Both the position numbers and the translations under genes were made by a program. From Candidatus Nomurabacteria bacterium (GTDB lineage: Bacteria > Patescibacteriota > Minisyncoccia > Phycocordibacterales > UBA9973), in contig CALRFC010000029.1 in NCBI GenBank assembly GCA_943356395.1, positions 1,480 through 9,098 on the forward strand: 7,619 nt of DNA, read 5' to 3'. The number at the start of each line of letters is the position of its first letter. Within the stretch, counting starts at the first letter, position 1. Below, piece by piece: positions 1 through 4,965 of the stretch. The notes under the pieces were generated by a model that saw only the letters and a list, made by a program, of their open reading frames with translations, was not told the DNA's origin and searched no databases.

Positions 1-543
1 GGACTCTCGTTGAAAAAAGATCAATTTATAGTGGAATATGACGGTTTTGCAAAACTCTTTGAGATCTTGAAAGTCATGTATTCTAACGCAACAAAATCTA
101 TCCATGTGTTGTGCGAAAGTCAAAATGATGTTTTTGTACATCCAAAATTGATCAAAGAGATTCCTGTTCTTGCCAAAGTAGAGAGCCAGAATCCTTATGT
201 TAAAATTGAACCAGAGCTAAAACTTGATGTAAAAATCATAGTTCTTGAGCCGAGTGACGATTTTATCTATGACAACATAGAGAATACTTTGTTGTATGAT
301 TTTTTCCGCCTACCGGATAACAAAAAATCATTCTTCAAAGAGCGTCTCCGTGATATTGTAAATCCGGAAGAAAAGCTAACGAGGCTGAATTTCGCCGTTG
401 TCGACGGAAGATGCGTTGTCGTCCATGCGCCGGAGAAAAAAACCGGCGAAACATATATCTGGTCGTTTGGTCGAGAAGAATTGGGAATAGTGCTTGAAAA
501 ATTTTTCAACGCACTGCTCGTTGATTGTGTGATCAAAATCTAA
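1..543 (+). CDS. Hypothetical protein, probably 5'-partial; possible PLD-like/TrmB-type C-terminal domain
   Basis: The frame is open from base 1 to the TAA at 541-543, so the true start may lie upstream. A TTG at 10 would give 177 residues, but no ribosome-binding site is visible to support it. I do not recognise the family with confidence. The protein is soluble, with no membrane segment. Its pattern is: a helix ending in SNATKSIHVL near residues 26-33, then a strand VKIIVLEP near 74-81, then NFAVVDGRCVVVHAP near 127-141, and a final helix EKFFNALL. This order faintly recalls the phospholipase-D-like C-terminal domain of TrmB-type transcription regulators (strand, 'VVDG', late FE.LW-like helix). 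If so, an N-terminal DNA-binding part would lie before the window. That is inference and weak. The gene is AT-richer than the ribosomal genes and is closed by a strong terminator, so it is transcriptionally separate from them. Confidence 0.7.
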   Translation, partial: GLSLKKDQFIVEYDGFAKLFEILKVMYSNATKSIHVLCESQNDVFVHPKLIKEIPVLAKVESQNPYVKIEPELKLDVKIIVLEPSDDFIYDNIENTLLYDFFRLPDNKKSFFKERLRDIVNPEEKLTRLNFAVVDGRCVVVHAPEKKTGETYIWSFGREELGIVLEKFFNALLVDCVIKI

Positions 544-546
544 TAA

Positions 547-580
547 CCCCCGCACTCGCGGGGTTTTCTTTTATATTTTT
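547..580 (+). terminator. Rho-independent terminator of the first gene
   Basis: A six-pair GC stem, CCCCGC (548-553) and GCGGGG (558-563) with loop ACTC, is followed directly by TTTTCTTTT and more T-rich sequence. It lies 4 bases after the TAA stop. Confidence 0.9.
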
Positions 581-619
581 TTCGTCTTCCGTGTATTCCG
601 CCGTCTTTCAGACTTCTCC

Positions 620-647
620 TTGCGGGGAATCTTGCTTATGGTAGAAT
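620..647 (+). promoter_or_regulatory. Sigma70-type promoter with extended -10 for the NUMOD4/HNH-like gene
   Basis: TTGCGG (620-625), a 16-base spacer and TAGAAT (642-647), preceded by TG at 639-640 (extended -10). The expected transcript start is near 654, giving a leader of about 29 bases to the ATG at 683. This argues against the longer TTG start at 620, which would lie inside the promoter. Confidence 0.7.
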
Positions 648-682
648 CACTGAAATTTTTCACACACAAAACCAGTTCTTTT

Positions 683-1234
683 ATGAATAAAAAAAGCACA
701 CCGACCAAGAAAAAAAGCAAAAAACCGATTAAGAAGACAAATAAGACAAAGAACAAGCCGCAAGAAAAGAGAATGACAAGCGGTTTCAGCGATCCTCCGA
801 AGTTTCCCGAAAACGCTCGGGTCGTTGAAGTAGGCAACGGAATGTATCGTTTCGGAGAACGAAAAATTCACGGCCTCGAAGAGAAATGGGAAAATATAAA
901 TCATCTGCCCGGGTTTGAGAATATCTACAAAGTATCAACATTCGCCGAGGTCAGACGAATCGATACGGACGCGCTGCTCAAGCCGAACAAAACCGGACAA
1001 GTGGAGTTATACCCGTTGGCAAGAGATAGAAAGAAAAATCCAGGAAAATTCGTGCGAGTCACTCGTTTGGTCGCCCGCTATTTTTTGGGTAAGCCAACGA
1101 AAAAGAAGCCCATTGTAATTGTCATCGACGGCGATCCGTTTGACCCGAACAACTGGCGCGCGGACAATCTCCGCTACGCCAACGAGAGCGAAAGTAGATT
1201 GCATTACAATAATAAAAGAAGAACCCGCTCCTGA
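683..1234 (+). CDS. Lys-rich NUMOD4/HNH-like protein with degenerate HNH motif
   Basis: 183 residues, standalone unit with its own promoter and terminator. Residues 2-30 are a disordered Lys/Thr tail, likely to bind nucleic acid. Residues about 68-92 (EKWENINHLPGFENIYKVS) match the NUMOD4 pattern 'W..I.GFE..Y.VS..G.V' of homing-endonuclease-associated DNA-binding modules. Residues about 124-170 follow the usual HNH layout: RVTRLVARYFLGKP corresponds to 'vHRLVA.aF..np', IVIVIDGDP to 'vNHIDGd', NN at 156-157, and DNLRYANESE to 'NLeWvt..eN'. The key Asn-His before IDGD is Ile-Val here, and the His of HRLVA is Thr. NUMOD4-HNH proteins usually cut DNA; this one is predicted to have lost metal-dependent cleavage and may only bind DNA. 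I chose ATG 683 because of the promoter position; a later ATG at 773 would remove the basic tail. No Shine-Dalgarno is visible. The TGA stop sits inside the terminator loop. Confidence 0.8.
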   Translation: MNKKSTPTKKKSKKPIKKTNKTKNKPQEKRMTSGFSDPPKFPENARVVEVGNGMYRFGERKIHGLEEKWENINHLPGFENIYKVSTFAEVRRIDTDALLKPNKTGQVELYPLARDRKKNPGKFVRVTRLVARYFLGKPTKKKPIVIVIDGDPFDPNNWRADNLRYANESESRLHYNNKRRTRS

Positions 1235-1248
1235 TGGAGCGGTTTTTT
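1225..1248 (+). terminator. Rho-independent terminator overlapping the stop codon
   Basis: Stem CCGCTCC (1225-1231) and GGAGCGG (1236-1242) with loop TGAT, then six Ts (1243-1248). The TGA stop (1232-1234) of the NUMOD4/HNH-like gene is the loop itself. A second small hairpin (1247-1264, TTGC/GCAA with GCG/CGC) follows at once. Confidence 0.9.
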
Positions 1249-1270
1249 GCTGCGCTTCGCGCAACACGAT

Positions 1271-1347
1271 GCGAATCTACGAATAATACGAATAGACAAA
1301 GGTGCAAACATGACACCAATACACGAATAAAATCTAATAACACGAAT
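1271..1347. repeat. Degenerate ACGAAT hexamer cluster
   Basis: Non-coding AT-rich stretch with one GCGAAT (1271-1276) and four ACGAAT copies (1279-1284, 1288-1293, 1323-1328, 1342-1347), plus two AATCTA-type words. Spacing is irregular. Function is not evident. It begins the 530-base gene-free region before rpsS. Confidence 0.45.
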
Positions 1348-1390
1348 ATTGGTCTTTTGGAGCTTCGCGGACCCGAGTTCCCTAAAGCGA

Positions 1391-1483
1391 GCCCATATCT
1401 GCCGAGGGACTAGCGAGACGCGACGGCGCGAGATCGAGGAATTTTTCAGCAGAAAAATATCCGTACCCTCGGCAGATATGGGC
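1391..1483. repeat. Perfect 18-bp inverted repeat with structured 57-nt centre
   Basis: GCCCATATCTGCCGAGGG (1391-1408) recurs as its exact reverse complement at 1466-1483. The centre holds two smaller hairpins: CGCG/CGCG around 1419-1430 and an A/T stem GGAATTTTT/AAAAATATCC (1438-1462). If transcribed, the whole would fold into a three-way junction. The pentamer GCGAG occurs at both outer edges (1387-1391, 1482-1486), which could be a target duplication or chance. No T-tract follows, so it is not a simple terminator. It ends 9 bases before the -35 box of the ribosomal promoter. It could be a small palindromic mobile or regulatory element. Confidence 0.7.
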
Positions 1484-1492
1484 GAGCGCCAT

Positions 1493-1520
1493 TTGACAAT
1501 AAACTCAATTTTGCTAGTAT
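1493..1520 (+). promoter_or_regulatory. Main promoter of the ribosomal protein block
   Basis: A perfect TTGACA (1493-1498), a 16-base spacer, and TAGTAT (1515-1520) preceded by TG at 1512-1513 (extended -10). Predicted start near 1527, leaving a leader of roughly 240 bases before rpsS. It is the strongest + strand promoter match upstream of the block. Confidence 0.8.
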
Positions 1521-1569
1521 GGTTCTACTGCTCGCGAAGAGCTGTTTTGATTTAGTGAATAGGCAAAAG

Positions 1570-1640
1570 CGCCAAGGGAACAGGGGCTGACCCAGTTCTT
1601 TTTCTCACTGTTCGCTCATCACTTTATACTCTTTACTTAT
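1570..1640. promoter_or_regulatory. rpsS leader: attenuator-like hairpin and diverged family-B repeat
   Basis: AAGGGAAC (1574-1581) can pair with GTTCTTTT (1595-1602), with GGG/CCC inside, and the U-rich run belongs to the 3' arm. It could act as a weak attenuator. The same stretch is a diverged relative of the family-B spacers: it shares AAGGGAACAG on the + strand. On the - strand it also holds AGTATAAAG (1622-1630 complement) followed by GAGCGAACAGTGA, which resembles the left arm of the B elements. No coding sequence is supported between 1527 and 1768. Confidence 0.45.
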
Positions 1641-1671
1641 TCCCATTACCCGATCGCTCAAAAAAGGCCCA

Positions 1672-1719
1672 CCCCAAACCAAAGACTTGGTCCGGATGCG
1701 CCCAAGTCTTGGTACGGGG
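1672..1719 (+). promoter_or_regulatory. Strong hairpin in the rpsS 5' leader
   Basis: ACCAAAGACTTGG (1678-1690) pairs with CCAAGTCTTGGT (1702-1713) with one bulged A and an 11-base loop. An outer CCCC (1672-1675)/GGGG (1716-1719) clamp extends it across a 2x2 internal loop. It ends 49 bases before the rpsS ATG and has no T-tract, so a role in mRNA stability or protein-mediated feedback is more likely than termination. This is inference. Confidence 0.6.
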
Positions 1720-1768
1720 CGAGAAGTGGTTAGGAAAGTTTGTTTTGCAGATTAAACCAATCAGTTAT

Positions 1769-2110
1769 ATGACGAGATCACTAAAAAAAGGCCCCTATAT
1801 CGACCCTCGACTCATCAAGAAGATCGAAGGCAAAGATCCGCTCAAGACGGGCGTGATTAAGACATGGGCGCGCGCCTGCCAGATCTCTCCGGAAATGATC
1901 GGATTCCTTTTTGGCGTGCACAACGGCAAGACTCATGTTGAAGTCTTGGTGACGGAAGACATGGTCGGACACCGCTTGGGCGAATTCTCGCCGACGCGCA
2001 AATTCACCAAGCACGGCGGAAAGATGCAGAAAGAACTCGAAGCCAAGAAGAAAGAAGCCGAGATCGCCGCCGCCCAATCAGCCAAAACGGCAACGGCAGA
2101 GAAAAAATAA
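1769..2110 (+). CDS. rpsS: 30S ribosomal protein S19 (uS19)
   Basis: 113 residues. uS19 sits in the head of the 30S subunit beside uS13. The diagnostic start MTRSLKKGPY, the central KTWARACQISPEMIGFLFGV, HNGKTHVEVLVTEDMVGHRLGEF and PTRKFTKHGG all match the family. The start at 1769 is fixed by MTRSLKKGP; an in-frame TTG at 1709 would add 20 unrelated residues lying across the leader hairpin. The protein exceeds the usual length of about 92 by an Ala/Lys/Glu-rich helical tail (about residues 87-113). It is the first gene of the block here; in most bacteria rplB precedes it. There is no Shine-Dalgarno before the ATG. Its TAA is the first codon of repeat A1. Confidence 0.97.
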   Translation: MTRSLKKGPYIDPRLIKKIEGKDPLKTGVIKTWARACQISPEMIGFLFGVHNGKTHVEVLVTEDMVGHRLGEFSPTRKFTKHGGKMQKELEAKKKEAEIAAAQSAKTATAEKK

Positions 2111-2209
2111 CATTTAACAATTGACATTTAACATTTAACCAAAAACACAACACAAGAACTTAGACACGCGACTCCGGTCAATTGTCAAAGGTCAAATGTC
2201 AAAAGTAAT
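2102..2209. repeat. Family-A intergenic repeat, copy 1 (rpsS/rplV)
   Basis: Fills the whole gap from the rpsS stop (2108-2110) to the base before the rplV ATG. Over 2108-2209 it matches copy 2 (2576-2677) with a single substitution. The left part is built of ACATTTAAC-type words and the right part of TCAAATGTCAAA words. The two ends are near-complementary: 22 of 30 positions pair, and most mismatches are A opposite C. Confidence 0.95.
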
Positions 2210-2578
2210 ATGAAGGCTATCCTCAAAAACTACAGACAGTCTCCGCGCAAGGTGCGCGTCGTCGCGGACACGATCCGCGGCAAGGATGTTTCTGTTGCCG
2301 AATTGAATCTCTCTTTTCTTCCGAAGCGTGCTTCAGATCCTATACTCGGGCTTCTGCGCTCCGCCGTTGCGAATGCGCTCGCAAACAATCAGGCCAATCC
2401 GGAGGGGCTTTTCGTCAAAGACATCCGCGTTGAGAAAGGACTCGTTCTGAAGCGCTTCATGCCGGCCGCCCGCGGTTCGGCGCATCCCGTGAAGAAGCGC
2501 GCAAGCCATGTGATAATCGAGCTAGGACAGAAGGAAACTAATACTAAGATTAAAGGTAAGAAGAAAACAAAAAAATAA
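2210..2578 (+). CDS. rplV: 50S ribosomal protein L22 (uL22)
   Basis: 122 residues. uL22 lines the peptide exit tunnel and binds 23S rRNA domains. Family signatures: YRQSPRKVRVVADTIRGKDV near the N-terminus (usual 'sprKvrlVad.IRGk'), LLRSAVANALANN in the middle, and LFVKDIRVEKGLVLKRFMPAARGSAHPVKKRASHVIIEL, the tunnel hairpin and conserved 'r..PrArGra..i.kr.shi.i' end. A Lys-rich tail follows. The ATG comes directly after repeat A1 with no Shine-Dalgarno; its TAA begins repeat A2. Position between rpsS and rpsC is canonical. Confidence 0.97.
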   Translation: MKAILKNYRQSPRKVRVVADTIRGKDVSVAELNLSFLPKRASDPILGLLRSAVANALANNQANPEGLFVKDIRVEKGLVLKRFMPAARGSAHPVKKRASHVIIELGQKETNTKIKGKKKTKK

Positions 2579-2677
2579 CATTTAACAATTGACATTTAAC
2601 ATTTAACCAAAAAAACAACACAAGAACTTAGACACGCGACTCCGGTCAATTGTCAAAGGTCAAATGTCAAAAGTAAT
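2570..2677. repeat. Family-A intergenic repeat, copy 2 (rplV/rpsC)
   Basis: Same 102-base sequence as copy 1 apart from one A/C change in the A-rich centre, sharing also six As before the TAA. It includes the rplV stop and ends three bases (ACT) before the rpsC ATG. Such identity in non-coding DNA, with unrelated genes on both sides, implies recent duplication or ongoing gene conversion. Confidence 0.95.
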
Positions 2678-2680
2678 ACT

Positions 2681-3349
2681 ATGTCCAAAATCGTCCATCC
2701 ATACGCCCATCGCCTCGTCATCCTCCGTGATTGGAAATCGCGCTGGTTCGCTGATCCGAAAAAGTTCAAGGGCTTTTTGGAAGCGGATGTCGTTTTGCGT
2801 GAATTTTTGGAGAAGCGCTTGCGCGGCTCATACATTTCTTCCATCGAAGTCGAGCGCAGTCAGAAGAGCTATCGCATCATCATCCGCACATCGCGTCCGG
2901 GTATGGTCATCGGCCGCCAAGGCGAAGGATCGATCAAGCTCAAGGCCGACATTCTCCGCGAGATGAAGAAGCGCGGCATAGCGCTTCCGGCGGAAGTGAA
3001 GCTCGACATCCTCGAAGTCGAATCTCCCGAAGCCGATGCGGCGATCGTGGGCTACATGGTTGCCGAAGCGCTCGAAAAGCGTATGACATTCCGACGCGTG
3101 CTCAAGATGACGATCGAAAAGACGATGGCCGTGCGCGGCGTTTCCGGTGCGCGCATCGTCCTCTCCGGCCGTTTGGGCGGAGCCGAAATCGCGCGCACGG
3201 AAGAGATCAAGCGCGGCTCGATCCCGCTCCAGACATTCCGCGCCGATGTGGATTTTGCCCGCGAGAAAGCGCATCTGCCGTACGGCGATGTCGGCATCAA
3301 GGTCTGGATCTATAGAGGACAAGTGTTTGATAAGAAAGATAAGAAATAA
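2681..3349 (+). CDS. rpsC: 30S ribosomal protein S3 (uS3)
   Basis: 222 residues, near the usual 210-235. uS3 lies at the mRNA entry of the 30S subunit. Residues 1-26 give the N-terminal signature KIVHPYAHRLVILRDWKSRWFAD. The type II KH domain follows (about 40-110) with its GXXG loop G78-R-Q-G81 in RTSRPGMVIGRQGEGSIK. The C-terminal domain shows SGARIVLSGRLGGAEIAR, then RGSIPLQTFRADVDF and LPYGDVGIKVWIYRG, all classic. Nothing essential is missing. The gene is notably GC-richer than the flanking non-ribosomal genes. It follows repeat A2 and is followed by repeat B1, with no overlap to either neighbour. Confidence 0.98.
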   Translation: MSKIVHPYAHRLVILRDWKSRWFADPKKFKGFLEADVVLREFLEKRLRGSYISSIEVERSQKSYRIIIRTSRPGMVIGRQGEGSIKLKADILREMKKRGIALPAEVKLDILEVESPEADAAIVGYMVAEALEKRMTFRRVLKMTIEKTMAVRGVSGARIVLSGRLGGAEIARTEEIKRGSIPLQTFRADVDFAREKAHLPYGDVGIKVWIYRGQVFDKKDKK

Positions 3350-3354
3350 AATTT

Positions 3355-3439
3355 AGTATAAAGCGCACAGCGAAAAGGGAACAGTGAAATACAAATTTCA
3401 AACTCCCTGTCCGCTTCTCGCTTTTCACTTCACACTATT
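3355..3439. repeat. Family-B intergenic repeat, copy B1 (rpsC/rplP)
   Basis: Begins AGTATAAAGCGCACAGCG and ends CTTTTCACTTCACACTATT immediately before the rplP ATG. The left arm GCGAAAAGGGAACAGTG is near-complementary to the right arm CCCTGTCCGCTTCTCGC (13 of 17), around a GAAAT-ACAA-ATTTC loop hairpin. Apart from a 7-base duplication in B2 and the last few bases, it is the same as B2. Confidence 0.93.
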
Positions 3440-3868
3440 ATGCTATTCCCCAAAAAAGTTAAACATCGCAAGTGGCACAAGATGCGGAAATCTCCCGCCA
3501 AGATGGCGCGCCCCGACACGCGCGGCATTTCGATTTCGTTCGGCGCCTACGGCTTGAAGTCGGAAGAAGGCGGCCGTTTGAAATCCAATCAGCTCGAAGC
3601 CGCTCGCAAGGCGATGTCGCGTGCGCTCGGCAAGACAGGCAGATATTGGTTCCGCGTCTTTCCCGACCGACCGGTCACGGCGAAGCCGGCGGAAGTCGGC
3701 ATGGGCGGCGGAAAGGGCGACTTGCAGGCATATTCCGTCGAAGTCCGTCCGGGACGCGTCATTTTTGAGGTTGACGGCGTGACGCAGGCGATCGCGAAGG
3801 AAGCGCTCCGCAAGGCCGGCACGAAGCTTCCGGTCAAGACCAAAGTCGTGTCCAGAGAAATCGCATAA
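3440..3868 (+). CDS. rplP: 50S ribosomal protein L16 (uL16)
   Basis: 142 residues, usual length about 137-145. uL16 binds 23S rRNA beside the peptidyl-transferase centre and the A site. Signatures: MLFPKKVKHRKWHKMR at the N-terminus, ISISFGAYGLKS, RLKSNQLEAARKAMSRALGKTGRYWFRVFPDRPVTAKPAEVGMGGGKGDLQAYSVEVRPGRVIFEVDGV, then EALRKAGTKLPVKTKVV. These cover the two family patterns around 'RvFPd.P.T.KP.e.RMG.GKG'. The Met-Gly-Gly-Gly-Lys-Gly loop replaces the commoner RMGKGKG, so the first Arg is Gly here. The ATG follows repeat B1 directly. It is the only gene of the block not separated from its downstream neighbour by a repeat. Confidence 0.98.
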   Translation: MLFPKKVKHRKWHKMRKSPAKMARPDTRGISISFGAYGLKSEEGGRLKSNQLEAARKAMSRALGKTGRYWFRVFPDRPVTAKPAEVGMGGGKGDLQAYSVEVRPGRVIFEVDGVTQAIAKEALRKAGTKLPVKTKVVSREIA

Positions 3869-3878
3869 ATTATTCCGC

Positions 3879-3906
3879 TTTACTTAGCACTAAAAATCTG
3901 TATAGT
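3879..3906 (+). promoter_or_regulatory. Possible internal promoter before rpmC
   Basis: TTTACT (3879-3884), 16-base spacer, TATAGT (3901-3906), three bases before the rpmC ATG. Transcription would start at or just inside the start codon, giving a leaderless or nearly leaderless message. This 41-base gap is the only junction of the block lacking a repeat. It may also be a chance AT-rich match. Confidence 0.4.
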
Positions 3907-3909
3907 ACA

Positions 3910-4083
3910 ATGACCGCAGTAAAAACGACAAACGAAGAAATCGCACGACAGATCGCGGATTGCCGCGACACGCTTCGCGCGTATCGCCTCAACAAAGCCG
4001 GCGGCAAGGTCAAAAATGTCAAAGAAGGCATGAATGCAAAGAGAGCGATTGCGAGATTGATGACGAAAGCGAGGAAAGTATAA
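3910..4083 (+). CDS. rpmC: 50S ribosomal protein L29 (uL29)
   Basis: 57 residues, translated by hand from ATG 3910 to TAA 4081-4083. uL29 sits by the peptide exit site and forms part of the docking surface for trigger factor and SRP. Two helices are visible. The first is EEIARQIADCRDTLRAYRLNKAGG (about 9-32), equivalent to 'eLr..l..lr.elf.lR'. The second is VKEGMNAKRAIARLMTKARKV (about 37-57), equivalent to the 'vr..KR.IARi.T' signature. Length and place between rplP and rpsQ fit. The sequence is diverged at the N-terminus (MTAVKTTN). Its last codon and stop, GTA TAA, belong to repeat B2 (AGTATAAAG). It may be transcribed partly from the internal promoter-like site just upstream. Confidence 0.9.
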   Translation: MTAVKTTNEEIARQIADCRDTLRAYRLNKAGGKVKNVKEGMNAKRAIARLMTKARKV

Positions 4084-4170
4084 AGCGCACAGCGCACAGC
4101 GAAAAGGGAACAGTGAAATACAAATTTCAAACTCCCTGTCCGCTTCTCGCTTTTCACTTCACACTAATTT
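4077..4170. repeat. Family-B intergenic repeat, copy B2 (rpmC/rpsQ)
   Basis: Overlaps the end of rpmC and runs to the base before the rpsQ ATG. It is B1-like, with AGCGCAC tandemly duplicated (4084-4097). Identity with B5 continues past the start codon: both are followed by ATGAAATC, so rpsQ and rplE both begin Met-Lys-Ser. Confidence 0.93.
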
Positions 4171-4428
4171 ATGAAATCCCAAACGAAAACTACAGGAGAG
4201 AAGACCAACGCCAAGACCTTGAGCGGCGTTGTCGTTTCCGACAAGATGGACAAGACGATCGTGGTTTCGGTCACGCGGTTCGTCAAGCATCCGAAGTATC
4301 AGAAATATTACAAGAAGACCAAGAAATACAAAGTCCACGATCCGGAAAACGCTTCGAAAGTCGGAGACAAAGTCACCATCCGCGAATGCCGGCCGATATC
4401 GAAGGATAAACATTTTAAACTAGTATAA
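4171..4428 (+). CDS. rpsQ: 30S ribosomal protein S17 (uS17)
   Basis: 85 residues, the usual length. uS17 is a primary 16S rRNA binding protein of the 30S body with an OB fold. The family pattern is complete: LSGVVVSDKMDKTIVVSV (about 17-34), HPKYQKYYKKTKKYKVHDPENASKVGDKVTIRECRPISKDKHFKLV to the end, covering the 'GD.V.I.E.RPlSk.K' motif. The first 15 residues are a Lys/Thr-rich tail. ATG 4171 is the natural start; its first eight bases (ATGAAATC) are shared with rplE as an extension of the repeat. The C-terminal codons for Phe-Lys-Leu-Val and the stop fall in TTTAAACTAGTATAA, which overlaps repeat B3. Confidence 0.97.
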   Translation: MKSQTKTTGEKTNAKTLSGVVVSDKMDKTIVVSVTRFVKHPKYQKYYKKTKKYKVHDPENASKVGDKVTIRECRPISKDKHFKLV

Positions 4429-4507
4429 AGCGCACAGCGAAAAGGGAACAGCGGAAATACGAACCCAATCCCTGTCCGCTTCTCGCTACTCACTTTTCAC
4501 TAATCTT
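4414..4507. repeat. Family-B intergenic repeat, copy B3 (rpsQ/rplN)
   Basis: Starts within rpsQ with TTTAAACTAGTA (4414-4425), which recurs downstream of rplN in B4. The loop subtype is GAAATACGAACCCAATCC rather than the ACAAATTTCAAAC of B1/B2/B5. AGCGGA and TCCGCT are perfectly complementary. The right end differs from the other copies (CTACTCACTTTTCAC). Confidence 0.93.
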
Positions 4508-4885
4508 ATGTTACAACCTCGCTCCATCGTAAAGATCACAGACAACGCCGGCGGAAAAGTCGGACAGGTTTTCAAAGTGCTCGGCGGCTCGCGCCGACGC
4601 TATGCCCGCATCGGCGATGTCGTCGTGATTTCCGTCCGCGTCGCCGAGCCGCGCAAGGGCGTGAAGAAGAAAGATGTCTTGCACGCCGTTGTCGTCCGCA
4701 CAACCGATCCGTACCGTCGCCGCGACGGCTCCTACATCCGCTTCGACGACAACGCCGTAGTGATCATCGGAAAAGCCAAGCAGCGTTTGGAGCCCATCGC
4801 CGGCCGCGTCTTCGGACCGATTCCGCGCGAGATCGGCGAGCGCGGGTATCAGAAAATCATTTCATTGGCGCAGGAAGTTATTTAA
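4508..4885 (+). CDS. rplN: 50S ribosomal protein L14 (uL14)
   Basis: 125 residues, usual 122. uL14 binds 23S rRNA at the subunit interface near the L19 and RsfS sites. Signatures: MLQPRSIVKITDNAGGKVGQVFKVLGGSRRRYARIGDVVVISVRVAEPRKGVKKKDVLHAVVVRT, then DGSYIRFDDNAVVIIGK, the 'dGs.irFddNa.Viin' pattern, and RVFGPIPREIGERGYQKIISLAQEVI, the conserved end. The protein is complete and well conserved, with Ile-Thr-Asp-Asn-Ala-Gly in place of the usual VADNSG/CADNTG. It lies between copies B3 and B4, with no Shine-Dalgarno before the ATG. Its TAA is the TTTAA of the TTTAAACTAGTA repeat edge. Confidence 0.98.
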   Translation: MLQPRSIVKITDNAGGKVGQVFKVLGGSRRRYARIGDVVVISVRVAEPRKGVKKKDVLHAVVVRTTDPYRRRDGSYIRFDDNAVVIIGKAKQRLEPIAGRVFGPIPREIGERGYQKIISLAQEVI

Positions 4886-4965
4886 ACTAGTAAAAAGTAC
4901 AAAGCGCACAGCGGAAATACGAACCCAATCCCTGTCCGCTTCTCGCTTTTCACTTCACACTAATC
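4881..4965. repeat. Family-B intergenic repeat, copy B4 (rplN/rplX)
   Basis: Begins TTTAAACTAGTA like B3, then AAAAGTACAAAGCGCACAGCG. It lacks the 14 bases present in B3 at 4440-4453, deleted between two ACAGCG words. The loop subtype matches B3, while the right end (CTTTTCACTTCACACTAAT) matches B1/B2/B5, so it is a mosaic. Confidence 0.92.

Noticed and set aside
620..682. TTG start at 620 for the NUMOD4/HNH-like gene
   Set aside because: It falls inside the -35 box of a good promoter whose predicted transcript begins near 654.
1387..1486. Insertion sequence with terminal inverted repeats
   Set aside because: Only about 90 bases lie between the arms and there is no transposase. A miniature element remains possible, but the flanking GCGAG pair is too short and overlaps the arms.
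1349..1555. 68-residue + strand reading frame upstream of rpsS
   Set aside because: It spans the 18-bp inverted repeat and the ribosomal promoter, has unusual composition and no recognisable domain.
1709..1768. TTG start at 1709 extending rpsS by 20 residues
   Set aside because: The uS19 N-terminus MTRSLKKGP fixes the start at 1769, and the extension would lie in the leader hairpin.
2181..2212. Promoter TTGTCA-N18-TAATAT at the end of repeat A1
   Set aside because: The -10 would overlap the rplV start codon, so transcription would begin inside the gene. Copy A2 has TAATAC instead, so it looks like chance.
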